Shown: positions 1 through 5,669 of the stretch, one piece after another
Layout of the letters: every line of letters begins with the position of its first letter
Numbering within the stretch: position 1 is the stretch's first letter
Assembly: GCA_017408185.1 (NCBI GenBank)
Contig: JAFQVE010000138.1
Span: forward strand, 1-8,655
Direction of reading: 5' to 3'
Source: Oscillospiraceae bacterium
GTDB taxonomy: Bacteria; Bacillota_A; Clostridia; Oscillospirales; JAAYXM01
Length of the DNA stretch: 8,655 nucleotides
Position numbers and translations under genes: made by a program
Notes under the pieces: model-generated
Told to the model about the DNA's origin: nothing
What the model saw: only the letters and a program-made list of their open reading frames with translations
The model's database searches: none

Positions 1-306
1 CGCACCTAAATAATATTCGCCCGCTATTTCCGCAACTTTCAGGATATCCTCGCGGGTTAAAACATCTGAATAGAACGGATTTAAGAAAAAATATGTTTTT
101 GTTTCACGAAACTCCGCTGCCCATTTGAACATATACTCAGCTGTCGTATCGCGCGGCAGAAGAATATAACATATACTCGTAAGCGGTGTTGAACAAAACT
201 CTTTTATTTCATCGGAAACTCCGCTTGCAGTAACTCTTCCGCCTATTCTTACCCCCGCACAAAAGCTGTCGTTTCCGCGTTCTTTACCAAGAACTGATAT
301 ATCCAT
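1..306 (-). CDS. Unrecognised cytoplasmic protein, N-terminal 102 residues (3' end outside window)
   Basis: An open minus-strand frame begins with ATG at 306-304 and reads without a stop to the window edge. It is preceded by a GGAAA ribosome site a few bases upstream. It starts 13 bases after the stop of the AGE-family gene, so it is almost certainly the third gene of the same operon. The visible part begins MDISVLGKERGND and contains a stretch near residues 47-60 (YILLPRDTTAEYMF), then KTYFFLNPFYSDVLTREDIL near 70-89. There is no signal peptide or membrane segment, so it is probably cytoplasmic. I do not recognise the family. The alternation of hydrophobic strand-like segments with helices would suit a TIM-barrel enzyme, and the operon suggests a role in sugar metabolism, but both ideas are inference from limited sequence. 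Confidence 0.75.
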   Translation of the reverse strand, partial: MDISVLGKERGNDSFCAGVRIGGRVTASGVSDEIKEFCSTPLTSICYILLPRDTTAEYMFKWAAEFRETKTYFFLNPFYSDVLTREDILKVAEIAGEYYLGA

Positions 307-319
307 CGGGATTTCCTTT

Positions 320-1489
320 CTAATTCATATATGCCGAAATGTTGCCTTTTTTTTGCAAAATGTTGAGGAGAAGGAGATATCTTTCAAGATGAAATGGACT
401 GTTGTAGTGGCCCCTGTCAGGTTTGATATCTGCATATTCCCCGTTTTCCTTGCGTATTGCGCCGCACCAGATTATCCCGTCAAACCTTTCATAATACGAA
501 TGCAGTGATTTTTCAAGTCGTTCCGACATTTTCAGATATTTATAGTCTCCGAAAATGTTGTATGCAAGGCGAAAGGCAATGATGGCCTCTTGCTGAGGAA
601 ACGCTCCAAAGTTGCCCGATGCAGTGTTCTCTTCAACGCTCTTATCGGTATCAAAACAGGTCGGAATAAATTCCGTTATTTTTTCAAATCCGCAAGGCAT
701 AGCATAATCAAGCAGTTTTTTCCCGAACAGACGAATATTGTCATCGTTTTTAAGCTCACCCTCACACATAACAAACCATGCCGCCTCGTATATATGCCCC
801 GGACATGAAGATACAGCATCATGTCCGATAAGCTTATATCCGGGGAGTGGTGCATGCTCATATACACACTTCATATCATCATTCACAAATCCACTCTCCA
901 TCATCTGGGCAATTGCGAGATTTGCAATTTCATCGGCTTTCTCACAGCGTATTCCTGCATTACGGACGGCCTGTGCCATCATAAGTGCTGTCATGTGAAC
1001 ACCAAAGCATTTGCTGTTTCGGTGTTCCTCTTCATCCTGACATGTGCTTTGCTGACTGAGATATTGCCCATATACAAAATCAAAAAGCTTTTCGCTGTAT
1101 TCCTTCACATCGGAAGCTTTTGTCGCTTTATAATACTGCGCACATCCCATTGCGCAATACATCTCCGCATAGAATGTCCTTTTTGTAACCGTAACAGGCT
1201 TTCCGTCACAGGTTACCGAAAACGGAAGCTTTCCGTTTTCCATTGTACATTTTTTCAGAAAGCAAAATATACTTCTGCAAATGTCAAGATATTCTTTTTG
1301 AGGCTTTAAATGTATACACGCCATCGAAAAAAACCAAAGTGAGCGTCCCTGACACATAAGGTTTTTCCCGTCACCTTTGGGTGTGTGCTCTCTGTCAAAT
1401 CCCGTAAACACCCCACCGTTTGTGAAATCCTGCGATATGTCAGCCCAGACCGGCAAAATATCATTTTTCAAAAATTCTTTGTAATTCAT
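320..1489 (-). CDS. N-acylglucosamine 2-epimerase (AGE) / cellobiose 2-epimerase family protein
   Basis: This 389-residue protein has the length and motif order of the AGE superfamily, whose (alpha/alpha)6-barrel members epimerise or isomerise sugars at C2 in the cytoplasm. Visible family signatures are GGVFTGFDRE (residues 25-34), the QGRSLWFFS segment (47-55) with the substrate-region Arg49, PGHIYEAAW (230-238) with His232, FPQQEAIIAFRLAY (297-310) with Glu301, and PFHLER (365-370) with His367. By recollection of the characterised AGE enzymes, these correspond to the essential Arg/His/Glu/His set, so the protein looks catalytically intact. There is no signal peptide. The gene lies 35 bp after the binding-lipoprotein gene, which implies a sugar derived from the imported compound as substrate. 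The exact substrate (N-acetylmannosamine/GlcNAc, cellobiose, mannose or another sugar) cannot be read from sequence. The ATG at 1489 has no clear Shine-Dalgarno, only an A-rich leader, but the next Met is residue 45, inside the family domain, so this start is kept. Confidence 0.85.
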   Translation of the reverse strand: MNYKEFLKNDILPVWADISQDFTNGGVFTGFDREHTPKGDGKNLMCQGRSLWFFSMACIHLKPQKEYLDICRSIFCFLKKCTMENGKLPFSVTCDGKPVTVTKRTFYAEMYCAMGCAQYYKATKASDVKEYSEKLFDFVYGQYLSQQSTCQDEEEHRNSKCFGVHMTALMMAQAVRNAGIRCEKADEIANLAIAQMMESGFVNDDMKCVYEHAPLPGYKLIGHDAVSSCPGHIYEAAWFVMCEGELKNDDNIRLFGKKLLDYAMPCGFEKITEFIPTCFDTDKSVEENTASGNFGAFPQQEAIIAFRLAYNIFGDYKYLKMSERLEKSLHSYYERFDGIIWCGAIRKENGEYADIKPDRGHYNSPFHLERYLLLLNILQKKGNISAYMN

Positions 1490-1524
1490 ACTTTATTTTT
1501 TAACGATTACATACCGCGCGAGGG

Positions 1525-3069
1525 TTATTTTACTCTTGAATATGCACTTTCGTATACTTCAAGCAGGTCATCAAGATTGAAGTCGTTTTTAATAGTCTCG
1601 GCAAAGCTATCGAAGCTTGAGAGCGGCTCCTGACCGAGGATGAACTTCATAATCATGGATTCAGCATATGTGCTGAGACCGGTCGAGAAATTCTCCATAA
1701 CCTTGCGTTCTTCATCGGTAAAAGCAAGATAGGTAGTCGGATTTGCATACGGCAAAGTATGCTCGAGAACCATATCCACGCTCTCTGCTATATCGTTAGA
1801 TTCAAAAGCAGCTACTGCCTCCGGATCCATGCGCGTAAACGTACCGTAGGTTGAGAATCCGTAAAGCGAATTTGCCTGGGTTCCGTTTTCATCAGTGATA
1901 AATTTCTTCTTACCGTCAACAACCTCGAATGTTTCGCCTTCCTTGCCCCATGAAACAAGCTCCATAGCCTTATCAGTGTAGAACCAGTCAAGGAACTTTG
2001 CAGCATTTGCCACACGCTTTTCATTACCGGAATTTGCTATTGTGAATCCTACCGGATCGATATTGTTCTTGCTTACCATTGCAACGCCTGTCTCGGGATT
2101 TGCAACCGGAGGTACCATTGCGGCAAGATTAAATTCCGGGTTATTACCTCTTGCAAGAGAATTAAAGAAGTCTATTCTTGTCTGATACTCCGGCATGATG
2201 AAACCGCGGTCTGTTACAATGAGTTCCTGCCAGCCGGATGCGTTTATCGTTATAAAATCCGTGGGAATAAGCTTTTCCTGTACCATTTTGTAATAGAACG
2301 CAAGAACCTCGCGCATTGTTTCTTCAACAACACCATAACACCATTTTTCTGCATCAAAGTCATAATAGAAACCAGGGGTCCAATACGGCTTCCACGAAGA
2401 TCCTGATACTCCCATGTTCGCCATACCGGAACGCATACAGAGAGGATAGGATTCCGGATAAAGCTCTTTAAGCTTCTTGGAAACCTCATAAAGCTCATCA
2501 AACGTCTCGGGAACTTTAAGACCGTGCTTATCGAAGATATCCTTTCTGTAAAGCCACGCACGAACGTTCTGGGATCTTTCACGTCCTATAACCGGAGAGT
2601 AATAGATTTTTCCGTCTGCAGCACGGCGTGCTTTGATATTATTCTGAATTTCTTCTTCACTGAGACTCTCACGCCATGCGATGTAATTGGGCATGTATGC
2701 TTCTACATCCTCAAAAGCAACAAGTGCGCCTTGGTTTACATACTTATCAGTGTCCGGCTTATAGCTGAAGCCTACCACATCCGGAAGTGTGTCAGGAGAT
2801 GCGAACATAATGCTGTATTTTGTTCCCGGGTCAGTTACGATAGCTGTTACATCAAGGGTTACACCCGATCCGTCGGCTATATATTCCCAAATCTTCCAGT
2901 TTTCATTGTACGGCCAGCTGGGATGCGAATTGATTACCATTTTGATAACATCATCTTTTGTGAGCGGTTCATTGTTTGCAACTTCTCCAACCGAGGATTC
3001 TCCCCCACATGCCGCAAGCGATAAAAGCATTACGGTTACAAGCAAAAGTGCCGTTAACTTCTTTCTCAT
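1525..3069 (-). CDS. ABC-type sugar-binding lipoprotein, extracellular solute-binding family 1 (LplA/YtcQ-like)
   Basis: This 514-residue protein is a predicted lipoprotein that would capture an oligosaccharide outside the membrane for an ABC importer. The N-terminus has MRKK, a hydrophobic stretch and the lipobox LAAC with lipidated Cys21. Typical LplA-like landmarks follow: a metal/sugar-lobe region with PDVVGF, ADGKIYYSP (about 151-159), and LYRKDIFDKHGL plus VPETFDEL (about 173-193). The overall length of about 500 residues fits this large subclass. The start was set at ATG 3069 because AAGGAG (3082-3077) lies 7 nt before it. An ATG at 3075 would leave 1 nt, and an upstream in-frame ATG at 3108 has no ribosome site and would put charged residues before the signal peptide. 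It is the first gene after a strong minus-strand promoter and is divergent from the AraC-type regulator. No permease genes are visible, so the partner permeases must lie beyond the left edge or elsewhere. The substrate is unknown. Confidence 0.9.
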   Translation of the reverse strand: MRKKLTALLLVTVMLLSLAACGGESSVGEVANNEPLTKDDVIKMVINSHPSWPYNENWKIWEYIADGSGVTLDVTAIVTDPGTKYSIMFASPDTLPDVVGFSYKPDTDKYVNQGALVAFEDVEAYMPNYIAWRESLSEEEIQNNIKARRAADGKIYYSPVIGRERSQNVRAWLYRKDIFDKHGLKVPETFDELYEVSKKLKELYPESYPLCMRSGMANMGVSGSSWKPYWTPGFYYDFDAEKWCYGVVEETMREVLAFYYKMVQEKLIPTDFITINASGWQELIVTDRGFIMPEYQTRIDFFNSLARGNNPEFNLAAMVPPVANPETGVAMVSKNNIDPVGFTIANSGNEKRVANAAKFLDWFYTDKAMELVSWGKEGETFEVVDGKKKFITDENGTQANSLYGFSTYGTFTRMDPEAVAAFESNDIAESVDMVLEHTLPYANPTTYLAFTDEERKVMENFSTGLSTYAESMIMKFILGQEPLSSFDSFAETIKNDFNLDDLLEVYESAYSRVK

Positions 3070-3076
3070 TTTCATT

Positions 3077-3082
3077 CTCCTT
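3077..3082 (-). promoter_or_regulatory. Ribosome binding site of the sugar-binding lipoprotein
   Basis: AAGGAG on the minus strand sits 7 nt before ATG 3069 and decides this start over the in-frame ATGs at 3075 and 3108. Confidence 0.8.
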
Positions 3083-3132
3083 TTCCATTTTAATCTTTTG
3101 AAACACATTTGTTATATGCTTCTTTTTACTTG

Positions 3133-3161
3133 ATTATATTCCTAATACTCTTACGTTTCAA
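3133..3161 (-). promoter_or_regulatory. Sigma-A-type promoter of the binding-protein/epimerase operon
   Basis: On the minus strand, a -35 box TTGAAA (3161-3156) is followed by a 17-nt spacer and a perfect -10 box TATAAT (3138-3133). Transcription would begin near 3126, giving a leader of about 57 nt before ATG 3069. A further TTGACA-like hexamer at 3175-3170 lies upstream but has no properly spaced -10 box. Confidence 0.75.
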
Positions 3162-3185
3162 TGCAATTTTGTCAAATTCGGGCAG

Positions 3186-3225
3186 ATTTTCATTTTTAGA
3201 GCCTGAAAATTTCTTCCAAATTTTC
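3186..3225. promoter_or_regulatory. Nested AT-rich inverted repeats, candidate operator
   Basis: Two overlapping perfect inverted repeats lie between the divergent promoters. ATTTTCA (3186-3192) pairs with TGAAAAT (3204-3210), and GAAAATTT (3205-3212) pairs with AAATTTTC (3218-3225) across a 5-nt spacer. The second ends 3 nt before the araC-type gene's -35 box. The placement suits a regulator site shared by both promoters, perhaps for the adjacent AraC-type protein. AT-rich DNA produces such repeats by chance fairly easily, so this is only a candidate. Confidence 0.35.
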
Positions 3226-3228
3226 CAC

Positions 3229-3257
3229 TTGAAATATGCGTGATTTTAATGTATCAT
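3229..3257 (+). promoter_or_regulatory. Sigma-A-type promoter of the AraC-type regulator
   Basis: A -35 box TTGAAA (3229-3234), a 17-nt spacer and a -10 box TATCAT (3252-3257) each differ from consensus by one base. The expected transcription start is near 3264, about 23 nt before the ATG at 3287. Confidence 0.7.
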
Positions 3258-3272
3258 AAAGTCAGTTATCAG

Positions 3273-3278
3273 AGGAGG
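3273..3278 (+). promoter_or_regulatory. Ribosome binding site of the AraC-type regulator
   Basis: A perfect AGGAGG lies 8 nt before ATG 3287. The in-frame GTG at 3278 overlaps this site, so it cannot use it and is rejected as the start. Confidence 0.85.
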
Positions 3279-3286
3279 TGTTTTTT

Positions 3287-4330
3287 ATGAATGATGTAAT
3301 ACCGCCGCCGTTTAAGGCCGTTCTTCCAAGCCCTGCAGATATAAAGCCAGCTCTTTTAAAAAGTCCCGTTTCTTCATCTCTTATCACTACAAAAAAAATA
3401 TCGGTATCGGAATGGCACGATTATTTTCAGATATGGTATCTGATTTCAGGAGAATATATTCACACGATGAATAACAGGAAATATATCCTAAAACCCGGAG
3501 ATGCTGTTATAATTCCGCCGTATATGGTTCACGAGAGTGACCTTTCGATTTCCGATATGGCTAAACTCAGACTTATACGCATAATAATCCACAATAAAGC
3601 AATCATCTCTGATTCGTTTCCTTTATTTCCGATTTCGTATCAGGATGTGATATTTAAAAACACGCTGCTCCCTGAGTTGGTCAACTTCTCAGAAAGCGAA
3701 AAAGTGGTTGCTGATGGCATAGTGGAAAAGATACTGACTGAAAGCGACAGAAAACAGGTTGCGTCGCTCAACAAACAACTTGCTTTGATCTCAGATTTTC
3801 TCGACCTTTATGCTGCAAGATCAGAAAAACACTTTTCTCAAGATAAGCTTATGAAGAATATTTCTCGTATGCAGCTTATGGAGGCCACGGTCAGCTATAT
3901 ATCCTTTAATTGGAGGGACCGCAAGCTCTCAATTGATGATATTGCCGCTCACGTCAATATGTCTCGAAGAGGACTCACAAGTACTTTTTATGAGCTTATC
4001 GGTCGTACTGTCCATGATTATATAATAGCAACCAGGCTTTTACATGCGCAAATCTTTGTACGAAGTTCCACCATGAGTATTTCCGAAGTTTCAAAAAACT
4101 GCGGATTTGCAAGCAACAGCCACTTTACATCATGTTTTAAAAGAGTTTTCGGTTGTACTCCGCTTCAATTCCGACGCAAATATTCCGATTGGCAAATTAA
4201 ATACGGTGATACATTATACAAAAACGATGTCAATTTGATGAAGTGGTTTTTCGAACCTGACGAAGCTGCACTTATAAGACATTGGACATCTATGAATTAT
4301 ATTAAAAACTCTCACAGTAAAAACTCATAG
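3287..4330 (+). CDS. AraC-family transcriptional regulator with N-terminal cupin domain
   Basis: This 347-residue DNA-binding regulator has an N-terminal cupin-type sensing domain (about residues 43-85). That domain includes WHDYFQIWYLISGEY and the turn KPGDAVIIPPYMVHE, which is the usual sugar- or effector-binding fold of AraC proteins. A helical linker follows, and then a two-helix-turn-helix AraC domain at about 198-298. The first HTH is LSIDDIAAHVNMSRRGL (214-230). The second has SISEVSKNCGF (264-274), SHFTSCFKRVFG (278-289) and the family-typical TPLQFRRKY (291-299). About 49 residues follow the HTH, which is longer than the usual few, and they are of unknown role. It is transcribed divergently from the binding-lipoprotein operon and is the obvious candidate to control it, probably as an activator responding to the imported sugar or a product. 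The effector cannot be identified. It ends with TAG and is followed by a hairpin terminator about 80 nt downstream. Confidence 0.92.
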   Translation: MNDVIPPPFKAVLPSPADIKPALLKSPVSSSLITTKKISVSEWHDYFQIWYLISGEYIHTMNNRKYILKPGDAVIIPPYMVHESDLSISDMAKLRLIRIIIHNKAIISDSFPLFPISYQDVIFKNTLLPELVNFSESEKVVADGIVEKILTESDRKQVASLNKQLALISDFLDLYAARSEKHFSQDKLMKNISRMQLMEATVSYISFNWRDRKLSIDDIAAHVNMSRRGLTSTFYELIGRTVHDYIIATRLLHAQIFVRSSTMSISEVSKNCGFASNSHFTSCFKRVFGCTPLQFRRKYSDWQIKYGDTLYKNDVNLMKWFFEPDEAALIRHWTSMNYIKNSHSKNS

Positions 4331-4408
4331 TGGAAAACCTGAACAGCCGCTTCGTAAAAGCTGATACTCGTTACGAACAAAACTGCCTGCCTTTCATTAT
4401 TATATAAC

Positions 4409-4451
4409 AAAAATCCTCGCAACAGAAGTAATTTCCGTTGCGGGGATTTTT
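4409..4451. terminator. Bidirectional Rho-independent terminator
   Basis: A 15-bp stem pairs 4409-4423 with 4437-4451, with a 13-nt loop that can form three more pairs (4425-4427 with 4433-4435). The outer end is AAAAATCC/GGATTTTT, so the hairpin runs into a T-tract on both strands. On the plus strand it lies 79 nt after the AraC-type gene. On the minus strand it begins 11 nt after the stop of the NuoI-like gene. The single non-Watson-Crick position (4417/4443) is a U-G pair in plus-strand RNA but a C-A mismatch in minus-strand RNA. The remainder of 4331-4461 shows nothing else. Confidence 0.85.
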
Positions 4452-4461
4452 GTACTTTATT

Positions 4462-5211
4462 TTATTCAATTGCGCCCATCGAAAGGGATTTTTTCGGGCA
4501 TGCATTGATGCATATGCCGCACTGTGTGCATTTTTCGCGGTCAATTTCCCATGTCTTGTTCGCACGGTCAACCGTGATCGCTTCACTCGGGCATTTCTTT
4601 GCACAGAGCGTGCAGTAAACACAGCTGTCACTGCAGACAACGCCTTCCGCGCCGCCTTCCGCAAAGGAAAGACACTTCTTCGGGCATTTGTCGATACAGA
4701 TGCCGCACTTTACGCACTTAGACTCATCGACTTCCCACGTCTTATTTGCGCGGTCAACCGTGATCGCTCCCTCGGGGCACTGCTTTGCACAGAGCGTGCA
4801 GTAAACACACGCATCGCCGCAGGTAAGCTTTCCGGTAACCTTTTTCTTGATGCGTGAACCGCGGGAGATAAGGTCTGCCGGATCGGTTGCTACCATGTGG
4901 TAGTCGCCGGTAAGCTCAATCGCGTTTGTTGTACAGAAGTCCTGACACATTCCACAGAAGGTGCAGGATGTGAGGTCAAATTCATAAGTGATTTTCTCAC
5001 CCTCCGGAACGTCCTCACTTGTTCTTGTGATTGCGCCCGGCGAGCAAACCTTGATGCACATTCCGCAGTTTACGCACTTTTCTGCGTCATAAGCAATTCT
5101 GCCGCGGTATTTCGGAGCAGCCTCAACAGCTACCTTCGGAAAATTTACCGTGCTGGGCTTTGAAAAGAGGTTGCCAAGAGCTTCCTTTAAAAACGGGAAT
5201 GAAAATTTCAT
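4462..5211 (-). CDS. NuoI/MbhN-like ferredoxin-type subunit with six [4Fe-4S] motifs
   Basis: This 249-residue iron-sulfur protein would pass electrons from soluble ferredoxin or another donor into the membrane complex on its cytoplasmic side. The N-terminal part matches the NuoI/EchF/MbhN family: an amphipathic start, then KYRGRIAYDAEKCVNCGMC. It contains two CxxCxxCxxxC motifs, Cys46/49/52/56 and Cys83/86/89/93. Family members usually end after this part. Here two more dicluster ferredoxin modules follow, with motifs Cys135/138/141/145, 166/169/172/176, 197/200/203/207 and 228/231/234/238. These modules are tandem copies with a 62-residue period, 39 of 53 aligned residues identical. The start codon overlaps the NuoB-like gene's TGA as ATGA, with GGGAGG 10 nt upstream, so the two genes are translationally coupled. 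It is the last gene of the operon. It could instead work as an electron-wire adapter to another enzyme. The iron-sulfur assignment itself is secure. Confidence 0.9.
   Translation of the reverse strand: MKFSFPFLKEALGNLFSKPSTVNFPKVAVEAAPKYRGRIAYDAEKCVNCGMCIKVCSPGAITRTSEDVPEGEKITYEFDLTSCTFCGMCQDFCTTNAIELTGDYHMVATDPADLISRGSRIKKKVTGKLTCGDACVYCTLCAKQCPEGAITVDRANKTWEVDESKCVKCGICIDKCPKKCLSFAEGGAEGVVCSDSCVYCTLCAKKCPSEAITVDRANKTWEIDREKCTQCGICINACPKKSLSMGAIE
4477..4821 (-). repeat. Internal tandem duplication of a dicluster ferredoxin module
   Basis: Two 159-bp segments, 4821-4663 and 4635-4477, are offset by exactly 186 bp (62 codons) within the NuoI-like gene. They encode 39 of 53 identical residues, including the shared string ITVDRANKTWE. 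At DNA level, 27 bp are identical at 4597-4623 and 4783-4809, and 18 bp around the TVDRA codons. This indicates a fairly recent duplication or ongoing gene conversion. Confidence 0.85.
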
Positions 5212-5654
5212 TTGTACATTGCCTCCCTCTTCTCAGCAAGGATTTCTGCAGCCTTTGCAAGTCCCTCGATTATTGCCTCGGGCTTCGGCGTGCAGCCTGC
5301 GATCGAAACGTCAACGTGTGTGTAGTTTTCAAGAGGTCCCTCAACGGAGTAGCTTCCCTTGAAAACGTTACAGGAGCGCGGGCAAGAGCCGATGGACACA
5401 ACGCACTTCGGCTCCGGAACCTGCTCAAGCGTACGGATAAGACGCTCCTTTGACTGGCTTGTGATAGGACCGGACACAACAACGATGTCGGCGTGACGCG
5501 GAGTTCCCGCAAGCTTAAAGCCAAAACGCTCAGCGTCATAGCGCGGTGTGAGAACCGCTACAAGCTCGATGTCACAGCCGTTGCATGAGCCTGTGTTTAT
5601 GTGGTAAATCCACGGGGATTTAGCCATACTTTTTGTGATAATCTTTTTAAACAT
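5208..5654 (-). CDS. NuoB-like [4Fe-4S] subunit (20 kDa / hydrogenase small subunit, EchC/MbhJ type)
   Basis: This 148-residue cytoplasm-facing subunit normally holds the iron-sulfur cluster next to the catalytic large subunit in complex I-like and group 4 hydrogenase complexes. The cluster ligands are present: Cys24 and Cys27 in GSCNGCDIE, Cys91 in SIGSCPRSC, and Cys121 in AGCTPKPEAI. The CNGCD spacing is that of Ech/Mbh-type subunits rather than respiratory NuoB, which has adjacent cysteines. Variations are CTPKP where CPPRP is common and an additional Cys95. Its length is normal for the minimal hydrogenase-type form. It starts at ATG 5654, with GGGAGG 9 nt upstream, 15 nt after the NuoH-like stop, and overlaps the NuoI-like gene by 4 nt. 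In Mbh, Mbx and Ech operons the NuoC- and NuoD-like genes normally follow this one or lie close by. Here they do not, so its electron acceptor is unclear. Confidence 0.92.
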   Translation of the reverse strand: MFKKIITKSMAKSPWIYHINTGSCNGCDIELVAVLTPRYDAERFGFKLAGTPRHADIVVVSGPITSQSKERLIRTLEQVPEPKCVVSIGSCPRSCNVFKGSYSVEGPLENYTHVDVSIAGCTPKPEAIIEGLAKAAEILAEKREAMYK

Positions 5655-5669
5655 ACTGTTTTACCTCCC

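Noticed and set aside
821..1309. Plus-strand open frame of 162 codons opposite the AGE-family gene
   Set aside because: It is a shadow of the well-supported minus-strand gene, with no ribosome site and no family-like features.
1495..1524. Possible hairpin (CCTCGCGCGG region) between the lipoprotein and epimerase genes
   Set aside because: The pairing is short and imperfect with no T-tract on the minus strand, so there is no good case for an attenuator or processing site.
2524..3024. Plus-strand open frame of 166 codons opposite the binding-lipoprotein gene
   Set aside because: It lies wholly antisense to a clear lipoprotein gene. Its composition is Cys/Ile/Tyr-rich, as expected of an out-of-frame reading, and it has no start signals.
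3070..3108. N-terminal extension of the binding lipoprotein to ATG 3108
   Set aside because: There is no ribosome site before it, the extension would bury the signal peptide behind 13 mostly basic residues, and ATG 3069 has a well-spaced AAGGAG.
3278..3286. GTG at 3278 as start of the AraC-type regulator
   Set aside because: The GTG overlaps the AGGAGG ribosome site itself. ATG 3287 has ideal 8-nt spacing.
4462..5211. Reading the six-cluster protein as a free polyferredoxin unrelated to the membrane complex
   Set aside because: Its first 100 residues match the NuoI/MbhN pattern including KYRGRI before the first cluster, and it overlaps the NuoB-like gene by 4 nt, so it belongs to the complex.
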